Assembly: GCF_009763245.1 (NCBI RefSeq)
Contig: NZ_WKJZ01000003.1
Span: forward strand, 248,001-312,000
Source of the DNA: Pseudomonas xionganensis
Lineage (GTDB): Bacteria; Pseudomonadota; Gammaproteobacteria; Pseudomonadales; Pseudomonadaceae
DNA: 64,000 nucleotides
Direction of reading: 5' to 3'
The stretch's first letter is position 1. Each line of letters begins with the position of its first letter. Both the position numbers and the translations under genes were made by a program. Under the pieces are notes generated by a model, which saw only the letters and a program-made list of their open reading frames with translations, was not told where the DNA came from and made no database searches. Below, piece by piece: positions 38,363 to 47,857 of this stretch.

Positions 38363-39757
38363 ATGCCCAGTTACAGCCATAGCGTCGGCGGCCAGACCTA
38401 CCGTTTCGACAGCCTGCGCCAGCTGCTGGCCAAGGCCAGCCCGGCGCGCTCCGGCGACTACCTGGCCGGCCTCGCTGCCAGGAGCGCCAGTGAGCGGGTG
38501 GCGGCGCAGATGTGCCTGGCCGAAGTGCCGCTCAAGCGCTTTCTCGACGAGGCGCTGATCCCCTACGAGCAGGATGAGGTCACCCGGCTGATCATCGACA
38601 GCCACGATACCGCGGCCTTCGCTCCAATCAGCCACCTGTGCGTGGGTGATCTGCGCGACTGGCTGCTCGGCGAGCAGGCCGACGAGGCCAGCCTGGGCGC
38701 CCTGGCCCCGGGCCTGACCCCGGAAATGGTGGCCGCTGTCGCGAAGATCATGCGCCTGCAGGACCTGATCCTGGTGGCGCAGAAAGTCCGCGTGGTCAGC
38801 CGTTTTCGCAACACCCAGGGCCTGGCCGGGCGCATGGGCACCCGCCTGCAGCCCAACCATCCCACGGATGACGCCGCCGGCATCGCCGCCAGCCTGTTCG
38901 ACGGGCTGCTGTATGGCAACGGCGATGCCATGCTCGGGATCAACCCGGCCACCGACAGCCTGGCCAGCATCTGCGAGCTGCTGCGCATGCTCGACGGCAT
39001 CATCCAGCGCTACGAGATCCCCACCCAGGCCTGCGTGCTGACCCATATCACCAGCGCCATCGAGGCGATCAACCGCGGCGTGCCGCTGGACCTGATGTTC
39101 CAGTCCATCGCTGGCACCCAGGCGGCCAACGCCAGCTTCGGCATCAATCTGCAGCTGCTGCAGGAAGGCTACGAGGCCGGTCTGAGCCTCGGACGTGGCA
39201 GCCTGGGCCATAACCTGATGTATTTCGAAACCGGCCAGGGCAGTGCCCTGTCGGCCAACGCCCACCATGGTGTCGATCAGCAGACCTGTGAAGCCCGCGC
39301 CTATGCAGTAGCCCGGCAGTTCAAGCCCTTTCTGGTCAATACCGTGGTCGGTTTTATCGGCCCGGAGTACCTGTACAACGGCAAGCAGATCATCCGCGCC
39401 GGCCTGGAAGACCACTTCTGCGGCAAGCTCTTGGGCCTGCCGATGGGCTGCGACATCTGCTACACCAACCACGCCGAAGCCGATCAGGACGATATGGACA
39501 ACCTGCTGACCCTGCTCGGGGTGGCCGGTTGCACCTTTATCATGGGCATTCCGGGCTCCGACGACGTGATGCTCAACTACCAGACCACCTCCTTCCACGA
39601 CGCCCTCTATGCCCGCCAGACCCTGGGCCTGCGCCCGGCCCCGGAGTTCGAGGCCTGGCTACAGCGTATGGGCATCATGACCCAGCCCCAGGGCCGTCCA
39701 CACCTGGGCGACAGCCTGCCCCCCGCCTTCCGCCAGGCGCTGGCCCAGGCCAACTGA
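38363..39757 (+). CDS. eutB: Ethanolamine ammonia-lyase large subunit EutB
   Basis: Catalytic subunit of adenosylcobalamin-dependent ethanolamine ammonia-lyase (ethanolamine to acetaldehyde and ammonia), 464 residues, full length. Family stretches are [40 protein letters not shown] and [17 protein letters not shown]. The ATG at 38363 follows CTGGAGATACG; an upstream in-frame start at 38264 adds unrelated residues. The 246-base gap to the divergent mpl holds no recognisable regulator gene. eutC follows 26 bases later. Confidence 0.95.
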   Translation: MPSYSHSVGGQTYRFDSLRQLLAKASPARSGDYLAGLAARSASERVAAQMCLAEVPLKRFLDEALIPYEQDEVTRLIIDSHDTAAFAPISHLCVGDLRDWLLGEQADEASLGALAPGLTPEMVAAVAKIMRLQDLILVAQKVRVVSRFRNTQGLAGRMGTRLQPNHPTDDAAGIAASLFDGLLYGNGDAMLGINPATDSLASICELLRMLDGIIQRYEIPTQACVLTHITSAIEAINRGVPLDLMFQSIAGTQAANASFGINLQLLQEGYEAGLSLGRGSLGHNLMYFETGQGSALSANAHHGVDQQTCEARAYAVARQFKPFLVNTVVGFIGPEYLYNGKQIIRAGLEDHFCGKLLGLPMGCDICYTNHAEADQDDMDNLLTLLGVAGCTFIMGIPGSDDVMLNYQTTSFHDALYARQTLGLRPAPEFEAWLQRMGIMTQPQGRPHLGDSLPPAFRQALAQAN

Positions 39758-39783
39758 TCGAAACCCTCCGGGAGGACTTGCCC

Positions 39784-40587
39784 ATGCATCAGCCCCACAC
39801 CCTGGCCTGCACCCGCGAAGACGCCTGGCAACCCCTGCGTCGCCTGACTCCGGCGCGGATCGCCCTGGGCCGTGCCGGCACCAGCCTGCCGACCCGCGCC
39901 CAGCTGGACTTCCAGCTGGCCCACGCCCAGGCCCGGGACGCCGTGCACCTGCCCTTCGCCGCCGCCGAGCTGGCCGAGCGCCTGCCCGGTCCCAGCCTGC
40001 TGCTGCACAGCGCCGCCGTGGACCGCGACACCTACCTGCAGCGCCCGGACCTGGGCCGATGCCTGAGCCAGCAGTGCGCCGAGCGACTGGACCAACACCG
40101 GGCCAATAATCCCGAGGGCTATGACCTGGCCCTGGTGGTGGCCGATGGTCTGTCCGCCCTGGCCGTGGAGCGCCATGCCCTGCCCATGCTGCAGCGCATC
40201 GAACAGCTGGCCGACGCCGAAGGCTGGCGCCTGGCCCCCACCTGCCTGGTCACCCAGGGCCGGGTGGCAGTGGCCGACGAGGTGGCCGAGCGCCTCGGCG
40301 CGCGCATGGTGGTGATCCTGCTCGGTGAACGCCCCGGGCTCAGCTCGCCGGACAGCCTGGGCCTGTACTTCACCTATGCACCGCGGGTCGGCCTGACCGA
40401 CGCCAGCCGCAACTGCATCTCCAACATACGCCTGGAGGGCCTGAGCTATGCCATGGCCAGCCACCGCCTGCTGTATCTGATGCGCGAGGCCTGGCGTCGC
40501 CAGTTGTCGGGTGTGCAGCTTAAGGATGAAGCGCAAGTGCCGCACTTAAGCGGCACAAGCCGAGTGGCGAATTTCCTGCTGGATTGA
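39784..40587 (+). CDS. eutC: Ethanolamine ammonia-lyase small subunit EutC
   Basis: Small subunit of ethanolamine ammonia-lyase, 267 residues. It contains [20 protein letters not shown], the [16 protein letters not shown] stretch (about 115-130) and [15 protein letters not shown] (about 180-194), all characteristic. With EutB it forms the B12-dependent enzyme. There are no microcompartment genes, permease, aldehyde dehydrogenase or EutR regulator nearby, so those functions must be encoded elsewhere. Confidence 0.95.
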   Translation: MHQPHTLACTREDAWQPLRRLTPARIALGRAGTSLPTRAQLDFQLAHAQARDAVHLPFAAAELAERLPGPSLLLHSAAVDRDTYLQRPDLGRCLSQQCAERLDQHRANNPEGYDLALVVADGLSALAVERHALPMLQRIEQLADAEGWRLAPTCLVTQGRVAVADEVAERLGARMVVILLGERPGLSSPDSLGLYFTYAPRVGLTDASRNCISNIRLEGLSYAMASHRLLYLMREAWRRQLSGVQLKDEAQVPHLSGTSRVANFLLD

Positions 40588-40709
40588 GGCACAGTAACCA
40601 AACGCTTGTTTGGATTGCACTTTCCAAAAGCTTTAGGCAGCATCGGGTTCGTTTGCTGGCAGTGCAATGAGCTGCCGAAGCCATCCACCTGATCAAGTCG
40701 AGGCTCACC

Positions 40710-41177
40710 ATGCGCATTGTTCAAGCCACCCTGGAACATCTGGATCAGCTGACCCCCTTGTTCGTCGACTACCGCGAACTGTTCGGCCAGCTGCCCTACC
40801 CGGATTCCTCGCGCAGCTTTCTGGAAAAGCGCATCAGCCGTAAAGAGTCGGTGATCTATCTGGCCATGGCCGATGACGAAGACAAGATTCTCGGTTTCTG
40901 CCAGCTCTACCCCAGCTTCTCCTCCCTGTCGCTCAAGCGCGTCTGGGTGCTCAACGACATCTACGTCTGCCAGGACGCCCGTCGCCAGCTGGTGGCCGAC
41001 CGCCTGATCCAGGCTGCCAAGCAGATGGCCAAGGAGACTAACGCCGTGCGCCTGCGCGTGGCCTCCAGCGTCAACAACGAGGTGGCGCACAAGCTCTACG
41101 AGTCAATCGGCTTTACCGAGGACACCGAGTTCAAGAACTTCGTTCTGCCCGTGACCGAAGACCCCACCGCGACCTGA
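40710..41177 (+). CDS. GNAT family N-acetyltransferase
   Basis: A 155-residue acetyltransferase. The acetyl-CoA-binding region is VLNDIYVCQDARRQLVADRL (about 79-98), with ARRQLV in place of the commoner RGxGxG, and NNEVAHKLYESIGF near 127-140. It matches the acetyltransferase gene that follows eutC in P. aeruginosa (PA4026, from memory). Its substrate is unknown. It is separated from eutC by 122 bases and is probably transcribed on its own. Confidence 0.85.
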   Translation: MRIVQATLEHLDQLTPLFVDYRELFGQLPYPDSSRSFLEKRISRKESVIYLAMADDEDKILGFCQLYPSFSSLSLKRVWVLNDIYVCQDARRQLVADRLIQAAKQMAKETNAVRLRVASSVNNEVAHKLYESIGFTEDTEFKNFVLPVTEDPTAT

Positions 41178-41192
41178 TCCTGCAACGCTGCA

Positions 41193-41219
41193 AGGAACCC
41201 CGGCCTGGCCGGGGTTCCT
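41193..41219. terminator. Convergent-gene hairpin
   Basis: A perfect 13-base inverted repeat, AGGAACCCCGGCC with GGCCGGGGTTCCT, has a one-base centre and lies between two converging genes. There is no T-run on either side, so it may work as a Rho-linked or bidirectional stop rather than a classic intrinsic terminator. Confidence 0.6.
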
Positions 41220-41223
41220 GCGT

Positions 41224-42825
41224 TCAGCCCAGCAGCAGGCTCAGCCACAGTGCCGAGAGCAGCTGCAACCCCAGCACCACCACCAGCCCCATACGCCAGC
41301 CCCACTGCGCCCGCGGGCTGCGCCGCGAGGTGGACAGACGATGCTGCCAGGGTTTGTGCAACGCCTGCTGAAACTCCGACAGTGCCTCGAACCGCGCCTC
41401 CGCTCGCGGCGCCAGGGCCCGAGCCAGCACACCATCCCAACCGGCCGGCACCTGGGCACTGAAGTGGGCCAGGGGCAGGTAGTTGCAGGCTGCTGGCGCA
41501 TCGGCCAGGGCCACCTCCGGCCAGCGCCCGCAAAACAACCAGTACGCCAGAGCCGCCAGGGCAAACTGATCGGCCCGCCCGTCCACTGCCCGCCCCGCAC
41601 GCAGTTCCGGGGCCAGGGGCTGGGCATCGGCAGGCAGGGGTTGGCGGGGCACCCCCGGCAGCAGGGCCGCATGCTCCACCCACAGCTGCAGGCGCCCGCC
41701 CTCATCCACCAGAATATTGCGCGGATCCAGCCATAGCCCCTGCATGCCGCGACGCTGCAAGGCACGCACAGCGACGATCAGCTGCTCCAGCAGGGCCAAC
41801 AGGCTCGCAGCATCCAGCGGGCCATGGGCAGCCGCCCAATCCTGCAGGCTGCGCGTACCGGTCGGCGGCGCCGCCAGCAGGCTGAAAGCATGCCGGCGTG
41901 GCCGCGCCGAGGACATCACCCGGGCCAGGCTGCTCACCGGACTGCGACGCATGGCCCACTCACGCTGCCAGTAAGCCTCGTCGGCATCACGGGCGGCCAG
42001 GCACAGCAGCGCCCGACGCCCCTGCTCATCCTCGGCATGGAACAGCCTGCCCGGCGGGCCGTAGGCGCAAGCCGCAAGCAGGGTCCAGCCATCCAGCTGC
42101 AGTCCGGGCCGGGCCTCGCTGACGGCCGGCCAGCGCGCAGACTCAGCCGCGACCGGATCCGCCACCAGGGTCCCAGGCAGCACCAGCGCCACCGCCCCAG
42201 GCGCCCGGAGCAGGGGTGCCAGCAACGGCTGCGGGCCCGCCTCGCACAGGGCGCCACAGGCCTCACGCACCGACTGCATATCCGCCACATCGAGCAGCGC
42301 CTGGGGCGCCAGCAGCAGGCACTGCCCGTGCTGCAGCGGTAAGCGATGCTGCAACAGCGCCAGCTCGGCCTGAGCGCCCAGCTGCAGCCCCGCACGGCCG
42401 GCCAGGTTCTCCAGGCTGCCGCCCTGATAACGCAACAGGCCGACGGCCCCGGCCTGCAACAGCTGTGCTTCTCCCGCCTGCACCAGCAGCAGGGCAGCAT
42501 GCACCTCGCCCAGCTGCTGCCCACTGCGGCGCTGGCGATACAGCTGCTGATTGAGCACCGCCAACCCCTGCCGCGCCGCCTGGGCGGGGGTCCAGGCGGC
42601 CGGGGTGCAATGCAGGTCGGCCAGCAGGTTATCCAGGCATTGCTCCAATATGCGCACCATATCGGTGCAACCGCGCCCCCAGAGCAGTGCCAACAACAGC
42701 GCCGGCGCCTGTCCCGCCTGGGCAGGCAACCCGATGCTGCGGCCCCGCGCCGCCTGGTTTGGCAGGTCCAGACCCTGGGCATAGAGCAGGTTGGCGATGG
42801 GATGATCCAGACGTTCAATCGACAT
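41224..42825 (-). CDS. Degenerate PP2C phosphatase-protein kinase fusion protein
   Basis: A 533-residue protein with a PP2C-like N-terminal half, a protein-kinase-like C-terminal half (about 265-500) and one C-terminal transmembrane helix (LVVVLGLQLLSALWLSLLLG). The fold pattern matches Pseudomonas bifunctional phosphatase/kinase proteins, but catalytic signatures are lost. I find no DGMGG or SDG metal motifs. The HRDLKPEN loop reads GLWLDPRN, and DFG reads WVEH. Late kinase features survive (APELRAG, FALAALAYWLFCGRWP). It is probably a scaffold or binding protein. The ATG at 42825 has GGGAGGGC upstream; a longer start at 42948 would overlap the divergent mtfA. Confidence 0.65.
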   Translation of the reverse strand: MSIERLDHPIANLLYAQGLDLPNQAARGRSIGLPAQAGQAPALLLALLWGRGCTDMVRILEQCLDNLLADLHCTPAAWTPAQAARQGLAVLNQQLYRQRRSGQQLGEVHAALLLVQAGEAQLLQAGAVGLLRYQGGSLENLAGRAGLQLGAQAELALLQHRLPLQHGQCLLLAPQALLDVADMQSVREACGALCEAGPQPLLAPLLRAPGAVALVLPGTLVADPVAAESARWPAVSEARPGLQLDGWTLLAACAYGPPGRLFHAEDEQGRRALLCLAARDADEAYWQREWAMRRSPVSSLARVMSSARPRRHAFSLLAAPPTGTRSLQDWAAAHGPLDAASLLALLEQLIVAVRALQRRGMQGLWLDPRNILVDEGGRLQLWVEHAALLPGVPRQPLPADAQPLAPELRAGRAVDGRADQFALAALAYWLFCGRWPEVALADAPAACNYLPLAHFSAQVPAGWDGVLARALAPRAEARFEALSEFQQALHKPWQHRLSTSRRSPRAQWGWRMGLVVVLGLQLLSALWLSLLLG

Positions 42826-42938
42826 GGGGCAGCCCTCCCATTGGGGTTTGAGCAGGCCACTGCAGCCTTTGTGCCGACTTGCCTGCGAGCGGCCATGACC
42901 TGCTAAGGTTGGCCACCCCCGAATAGCGAGCTTCTGAC

Positions 42939-43778
42939 ATGTGGTCACTGCGCGCCTGGCGCCGCCGGCGCATCCTCGCCCGTCACCCGATCAGCGCCGA
43001 GCACTGGCGCGCGCTGCACCAGCGCCTGCCGATCCTCGATGGCCTCACCCCGGATGAGCAGCAGCGCCTGCACGAACGCGCCGTGCTGTTTCTTCATCAC
43101 AAACGCCTGACCGCCCTGCCCGGGGTCGCGCTGGACGACGACGCCCGCCTGCTGCTGGCGCTGCAGGCCGAACTGCCGTTGCTGCACCTGGCCGAGCTCA
43201 ACTGGTACCAGGGCTTTCATGAAATCGTCCTGTACCCGGACGACTTTCTCAGCCCCCAGCGCTACCGCGACGCCAGTGGCGTGGAGCATGAGTGGCAGGC
43301 CGAGCACAGCGGAGAGGCCTGGCAGCAGGGCCCGGTGATCCTGGCCTGGCCCGGAGTGCAGGCCAGCGGCCAGTGGGACGGCTACAACCTGGTGATCCAC
43401 GAACTGGCGCACAAGCTGGACATGCTTAACGGCGACGCCAATGGCCTGCCGCCGCTGCACGGCAATATGTCCATCAAGAACTGGGCCGAGGCCATGCAGA
43501 GCGCCTTCGACCGGCTCAACGCCGAACTGGACGCCGACCCCGATGCCGCAACCGCCATCGACCCTTACGCGGCGGAAAACCCGGCGGAATTCTTCGCCGT
43601 CACCAGCGAATACTTCTTCAGCGCCCCCGACCTGCTGGCCGAGGCCTTTCCGGCGGTGTATGCCCAGCTGGCGCTGTTCTACCGCCAGGACCCGCTGGCC
43701 CGCCTGCAACGTCTGCAGGCCGAACACCCCGACTACCGGGTCAAGGCCGAAGACAGCACAGACGCGACCAATGGCTAG
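42939..43778 (+). CDS. mtfA: Zinc-dependent peptidase MtfA family (M90)
   Basis: A 279-residue cytosolic zinc peptidase of the MtfA family; in E. coli MtfA binds the repressor Mlc and affects glucose PTS control. The zinc motif is VIHELAHKLDMLNG with H154, E155 and H158. The N-terminus has the family pattern RRRILARHPISAEHW, and ENPAEFFAVTSEYFF near 208-222 is typical. It is divergent from the kinase-like gene and sits 78 bases before ppa. Confidence 0.87.
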   Translation: MWSLRAWRRRRILARHPISAEHWRALHQRLPILDGLTPDEQQRLHERAVLFLHHKRLTALPGVALDDDARLLLALQAELPLLHLAELNWYQGFHEIVLYPDDFLSPQRYRDASGVEHEWQAEHSGEAWQQGPVILAWPGVQASGQWDGYNLVIHELAHKLDMLNGDANGLPPLHGNMSIKNWAEAMQSAFDRLNAELDADPDAATAIDPYAAENPAEFFAVTSEYFFSAPDLLAEAFPAVYAQLALFYRQDPLARLQRLQAEHPDYRVKAEDSTDATNG

Positions 43779-43856
43779 CTAAAGCGTCGTAGCAACGCCG
43801 GGGGAATATGCCTATAATCGCGCCACTTTTTTGCCCTACCCCCCGGGAGTCGCCCC

Positions 43857-44384
43857 ATGAGCTACAGCAAGATCCCAGCCGGTAAAGACCTGCCGAACGA
43901 CATCTACGTTGCCATCGAGATCCCGGCCAACCATGCGCCGATCAAATACGAAATCGACCACGACAGCGATTGCCTGATGGTCGACCGCTTCATGGCCACC
44001 CCGATGTTCTACCCGGCCAACTACGGTTTTATCCCGCACACCCTGGCCGACGACGGCGACCCCCTGGACGTGCTGGTTGTCACCCCTTACCCGGTAGCCC
44101 CAGGCTCGGTGATCCGCGCTCGCCCGGTGGGCGTGCTGCACATGAGCGACGAAGCCGGCGGCGACGCCAAGCTGGTGGCCGTACCCCATGACAAGCTGAC
44201 CGTGCTGTACAAGGACGTTCAGGAATACACCGACCTGCCCGCGCTGCTGATCGAGCAGATCAAGCACTTCTTCGAGAACTACAAGGATCTGGAGAAGGGC
44301 AAGTGGGTCAAGGTTGAAGGCTGGGGCGGCGCTGAAGAAGCCCGCGGCCTGATTCTTAAGGCGGTCGCGGCTTATCAAAAATAA
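43857..44384 (+). CDS. ppa: Inorganic pyrophosphatase
   Basis: Soluble family I inorganic pyrophosphatase, 175 residues, full length. The metal-binding signature is [11 protein letters not shown] (about 63-73), with NYGFIPHTL before it and [15 protein letters not shown] near the end. It hydrolyses pyrophosphate to drive biosynthesis. A promoter-like GCCTATAATCGC lies about 45 bases upstream of the ATG. A strong terminator follows. Confidence 0.96.
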   Translation: MSYSKIPAGKDLPNDIYVAIEIPANHAPIKYEIDHDSDCLMVDRFMATPMFYPANYGFIPHTLADDGDPLDVLVVTPYPVAPGSVIRARPVGVLHMSDEAGGDAKLVAVPHDKLTVLYKDVQEYTDLPALLIEQIKHFFENYKDLEKGKWVKVEGWGGAEEARGLILKAVAAYQK

Positions 44385-44400
44385 GTCCTGACTACCCCCT

Positions 44401-44427
44401 AAAAACCGGCCACAAGCCGGTTTTTTT
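44401..44427 (+). terminator. Rho-independent terminator after ppa
   Basis: AAAAACCGGC and GCCGGTTTTT flank a five-base CACAA loop and end in seven T. The symmetry allows use on both strands. Confidence 0.93.
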
Positions 44428-44528
44428 ATGCCTGTGACCCAGCCCTGGCAAAAGCCTTAGCCTTTATGGGGATTCCCCGGGCGATGGCACTGCGCTACCC
44501 TCGGGTTTCGCGCCATGGGAGCGGCTTG

Positions 44529-45461
44529 ATGCGCCGAATTCTTCTACTCGTTGTCTGCCTGAGTTTGCTGGCCTGCCAGAGCGAGCAGGAAGAGCTGCGC
44601 ATCGGCGGCAACCGCTGGCTCGGTTACGCCCCGTTCTACCTGGCCGATGAACTGCAGTGGATGCAGCCGGGCGGGTTGCGCCTGGTGGAGTACCCCAATG
44701 CCACCGGGGTGCTGCGCGGCTTTCGCAACGGTTTGCTGGACGCTGCCCTGCTCACCCTGGATGAAGCCCTGGCCCTGCAGAGCAGCGGCCATGATCTGGA
44801 GCTGCTGCTGGTCACCGACATTTCCGCAGGGGCCGACGCGCTGTACGCCCGGGAGCCGATCAAGCACATCAGTGACCTGAAAAACCAGCGCATCGGCGTG
44901 GAAAATACCGCCCTGGGCGCCTTTATTCTGTCTCGCGTGCTGGACAAGGCCGGTCTTGAACGCAGCGACCTGCAGGTGATCGACCTGCCGGTACATGAGC
45001 ATGTCGGCGCCCTGCGCGATGGGCGCATCGATGCCCTGATCACCTTCGCCTCGGAAGGCCCGGCCCTGGAAACCCTGGGCGCCAAACGCATTTTTGATAG
45101 CCGGGAAATGCCTGAGGAAATCATCGACGTACTGGTGGTCGAGCGCAGCCGGGTCGACGCCAAGGCCCGCGAACGCATCAAGCGCCTGTGGTACGACGCC
45201 CTGGGCAACTGGCAGCACAACCGCGCCAGCACCGACCCCTATCTGCACAAGCGCCTGGGCCTGGAACCACGCAGCCTGCAGGTCACCCTGGAAGGGCTGG
45301 TGATGGGCGACCAGGCCCTCAACCAGTATCTGTTCAAGAACGGCCTTTTGCTGCAACGCATGCAACTGGTCCATCAATACATGCTCGACTACCAACTGCT
45401 CAAGCAGCCCGGCCAACCCGAGGCCATGCTCCCAGCCGAATGTCGGAGGCGCGGATGCTGA
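44529..45461 (+). CDS. NMT1/SsuA-like periplasmic-binding lipoprotein coupled to a GGDEF-EAL gene
   Basis: A 310-residue solute-binding lipoprotein. The signal peptide ends in LLAC (C16). The mature part is an NMT1/THI5/SsuA-type fold: LRIGGNRWLGYAPFYLADE (about 23-41), LLTLDEALALQ and RIGVENTALGAFILSRVLD. Such proteins normally bind sulfonates, nitrate or thiamine precursors for ABC import, but no permease or ATPase gene is near. Its end overlaps the start of a membrane GGDEF-EAL gene by seven bases, so it more likely serves as that protein's ligand sensor. The ATG at 44529 is chosen because the lipobox follows at once. Confidence 0.83.
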   Translation: MRRILLLVVCLSLLACQSEQEELRIGGNRWLGYAPFYLADELQWMQPGGLRLVEYPNATGVLRGFRNGLLDAALLTLDEALALQSSGHDLELLLVTDISAGADALYAREPIKHISDLKNQRIGVENTALGAFILSRVLDKAGLERSDLQVIDLPVHEHVGALRDGRIDALITFASEGPALETLGAKRIFDSREMPEEIIDVLVVERSRVDAKARERIKRLWYDALGNWQHNRASTDPYLHKRLGLEPRSLQVTLEGLVMGDQALNQYLFKNGLLLQRMQLVHQYMLDYQLLKQPGQPEAMLPAECRRRGC

Positions 45462-47851
45462 CCCGCCTGTCCCTGCGCAAATCCCTGCCCCTGCTGCTGG
45501 GCCTGTTCGCCCTGGTCTTCACGCTGCTGCAGACCACCCTGTACCTGCCGCGCAGCCTGGACGACGCCCTGCACAACTGGCGCACCCACAGCAGCCAGAT
45601 TCTGCTGCTGCTGCAGAGCAGCCTGCGCGATCACCTGCGCCAGAACCGCCACGAGGAACTCTCCAGCGAACTGTCCGATCTGGCCAGCCTGCGCGGGGTC
45701 AGCTGGGCCATGGTGATCGACCAGGATCAGCAGGTGATTGCCACCAGCCGACTGGGCCTGCACCCGGAGCAGCTGGGCCACATCGACAGCCAGGAGCTGA
45801 GCATGCGCGTCGCCAGCGGCCAGCCCAGCTGGATCGAACTGAGCGGGCAGCGCTACCTGGCCATCTACCCCCTGGAGCGGGTGCGCCAGAGCGGCCTTAT
45901 CGACCATGAAGCACTGCTGGTGGAAATGGATTTTGCCCCGCTGCTGTGGCAAACCAAGCGCGACGCCTGGCTGCACCTGGCCCAGACCCTGGGCCTGCTG
46001 CTGCTCCTCGGCCTGCTGCTCAACCACCTCTATGGCCGGCTGCTGACCCGGCGCCTGGCGCGTATCGAGCAAGCGGCCAAGCAGTTCGCCGAGGACCAGG
46101 TAATCCCCACCATGCGGGTTCGGGGTGATGACGAGATCGGCCAGCTGGCAGCCAGCGTTGCCCAGATGATGACCCAGCTCAACCAGCGCCAGGACGAGCT
46201 GCGCGAGAGCGAAGCGCTGTTTCGCAGCCTGATCGACAGCGCCCCGGTGGGCATGCTGGTGGTGGATCACGAGCTGCGCGTAGAGCAGGCCAACCCCGCG
46301 GCGGCGGCGTTGTTTGGCTGTGACACCGAGGCCTTGCTGGGCAACCTGCCGGAGGATCGTCTGATAGAAAGCAATGCGGTTCGGCGCCTGCAGCAAACCC
46401 CCGCCAATATCGCCATTGAACTGACCGGACGGCGCGGTGAACAGCACGTGCCCCTGGAAATCACCTGCACGCCGTTCATACGTCATGGCCAGCCCTACTC
46501 GCTGGTCTTGCTGCGAGATATCAGCGATCGCCTCAAGGCCGAGCAGCGCCTGCGCTTTCTCGCCCATTTCGATCCGCTGACGCGCCTGGCCAACCGCCAC
46601 TCCCTGGTCCAGCGCCTGGAACAGCTGCTGATCGCCAACTGCTCCCTGGGCCTGCTGTACCTGGATCTGGATCACTTCAAGCGGATCAACGACACCCTCG
46701 GCCACGAAATCGGCGACCAGCTGCTGGTGGAAATCGCCGGACGCCTGGAACTGCACCTGCCCAAGCTGGCCATGCTGGCGCGCAGCGGGGGCGATGAGTT
46801 TATCGTGCTGCTGGAAGGCGCGGGCCTGGGCGAAACCCAGGCCTTGGCCGAGCGGCTGCTGGAGGATTTCGCCGCGCCCTTCCAGGTGCGCCAGTACGAG
46901 TGCTTTATCAGCCCCAGTATCGGTCTGACCCACAGCAACGGTCACGGCAGCAGCGCCAGCGAACTGCTCAAGCAGGCCGACCTGGCCCTGTATGCGGCCA
47001 AGGATCGTGGGCGCAACTGCATCGCCCGCTTCAGCGCCGAACTCTCCAGCAACGCAGAACTGCGCCGCCAGCTGGAGAGCGAATTGCGTCGGGCCATCGA
47101 CCAGCAGGAATTTGCCCTGTACTACCAGTTACAGGTGGACAACCAGGGCCAGCCCCAGGCTGTCGAGGCGCTGCTGCGCTGGCACTCGCCCACCCGCGGC
47201 CTGGTCTCGCCCGCCGACTTTATTCCGATCCTGGAAGAAAGCGGCATGATCATCGAAGCCACCCGCTGGGTGTTCCGCCAGGCCTGCCGCCAGGCCCTGC
47301 AGTGGCAACGGGAGAATCGCGGCCTGCGCATCGCCATCAACCTCTCGCCCCTGGATTTCCGTCAGGCCGATCTGGCCGGCAGCCTGTTGCAGATCCTCGC
47401 CGAGGAAGGCGCCAGCGCCGACTGGCTGGAGCTGGAGATCACCGAAAGCGCCCTGCTGGAGAGCGGCGATGAGGTGCAGCAATGCCTGGCACGCCTCAAG
47501 AGCGCCGGTTTCCCCCTGTTGCTGGACGATTTCGGCACCGGTTATGCCTCGCTCACCTACCTGCAGCGTTTTCCCTTCGACGGCATCAAGATCGACCGCC
47601 AGTTCGTCGCGGGCCTGCCCGACAGCGAACACTCGGTGGCTCTGGTACGCGGCATCCTGACCATGGCCAAGCAGCTGGGCCTGCATGTGGTGGCCGAAGG
47701 GGTGGAAAACGAACGCCAGGCGGCCTTTCTGCGCCTCAATGGCTGCCCCAGCCTGCAGGGCTTTCACTATTCGCGCCCACAGCCGGCCGAACAGTGCCAG
47801 GCCCGGCGCCCAGATGGCATGCTGTACAGCCTCAAGCCCCTGGATCACTGA
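45455..47851 (+). CDS. Membrane GGDEF-EAL protein with periplasmic and HAMP domains
   Basis: A 798-residue cyclic-di-GMP enzyme. It has TM1 (about 12-30), a periplasmic domain (about 31-170), TM2 (about 175-192), HAMP (about 193-250), PAS (about 255-365), GGDEF (G445-F449, SGGDEF) and EAL from E571 (EALLRWHSP). The DDFGTGYAS and AEGVE motifs are intact. The RxxD inhibitory site before GGDEF is missing (PKLAMLARS there). GGAGG sits just before the ATG at 45455, inside the end of the binding-protein gene. An in-frame ATG at 45440 is the alternative. Confidence 0.88.
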   Translation: MLTRLSLRKSLPLLLGLFALVFTLLQTTLYLPRSLDDALHNWRTHSSQILLLLQSSLRDHLRQNRHEELSSELSDLASLRGVSWAMVIDQDQQVIATSRLGLHPEQLGHIDSQELSMRVASGQPSWIELSGQRYLAIYPLERVRQSGLIDHEALLVEMDFAPLLWQTKRDAWLHLAQTLGLLLLLGLLLNHLYGRLLTRRLARIEQAAKQFAEDQVIPTMRVRGDDEIGQLAASVAQMMTQLNQRQDELRESEALFRSLIDSAPVGMLVVDHELRVEQANPAAAALFGCDTEALLGNLPEDRLIESNAVRRLQQTPANIAIELTGRRGEQHVPLEITCTPFIRHGQPYSLVLLRDISDRLKAEQRLRFLAHFDPLTRLANRHSLVQRLEQLLIANCSLGLLYLDLDHFKRINDTLGHEIGDQLLVEIAGRLELHLPKLAMLARSGGDEFIVLLEGAGLGETQALAERLLEDFAAPFQVRQYECFISPSIGLTHSNGHGSSASELLKQADLALYAAKDRGRNCIARFSAELSSNAELRRQLESELRRAIDQQEFALYYQLQVDNQGQPQAVEALLRWHSPTRGLVSPADFIPILEESGMIIEATRWVFRQACRQALQWQRENRGLRIAINLSPLDFRQADLAGSLLQILAEEGASADWLELEITESALLESGDEVQQCLARLKSAGFPLLLDDFGTGYASLTYLQRFPFDGIKIDRQFVAGLPDSEHSVALVRGILTMAKQLGLHVVAEGVENERQAAFLRLNGCPSLQGFHYSRPQPAEQCQARRPDGMLYSLKPLDH

Positions 47852-47857
47852 TCGCGC

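Noticed and set aside
41193..41219. Classic intrinsic terminator
   Set aside because: The stem is perfect but there is no T-run on either strand, so it is listed only as a probable hairpin stop.
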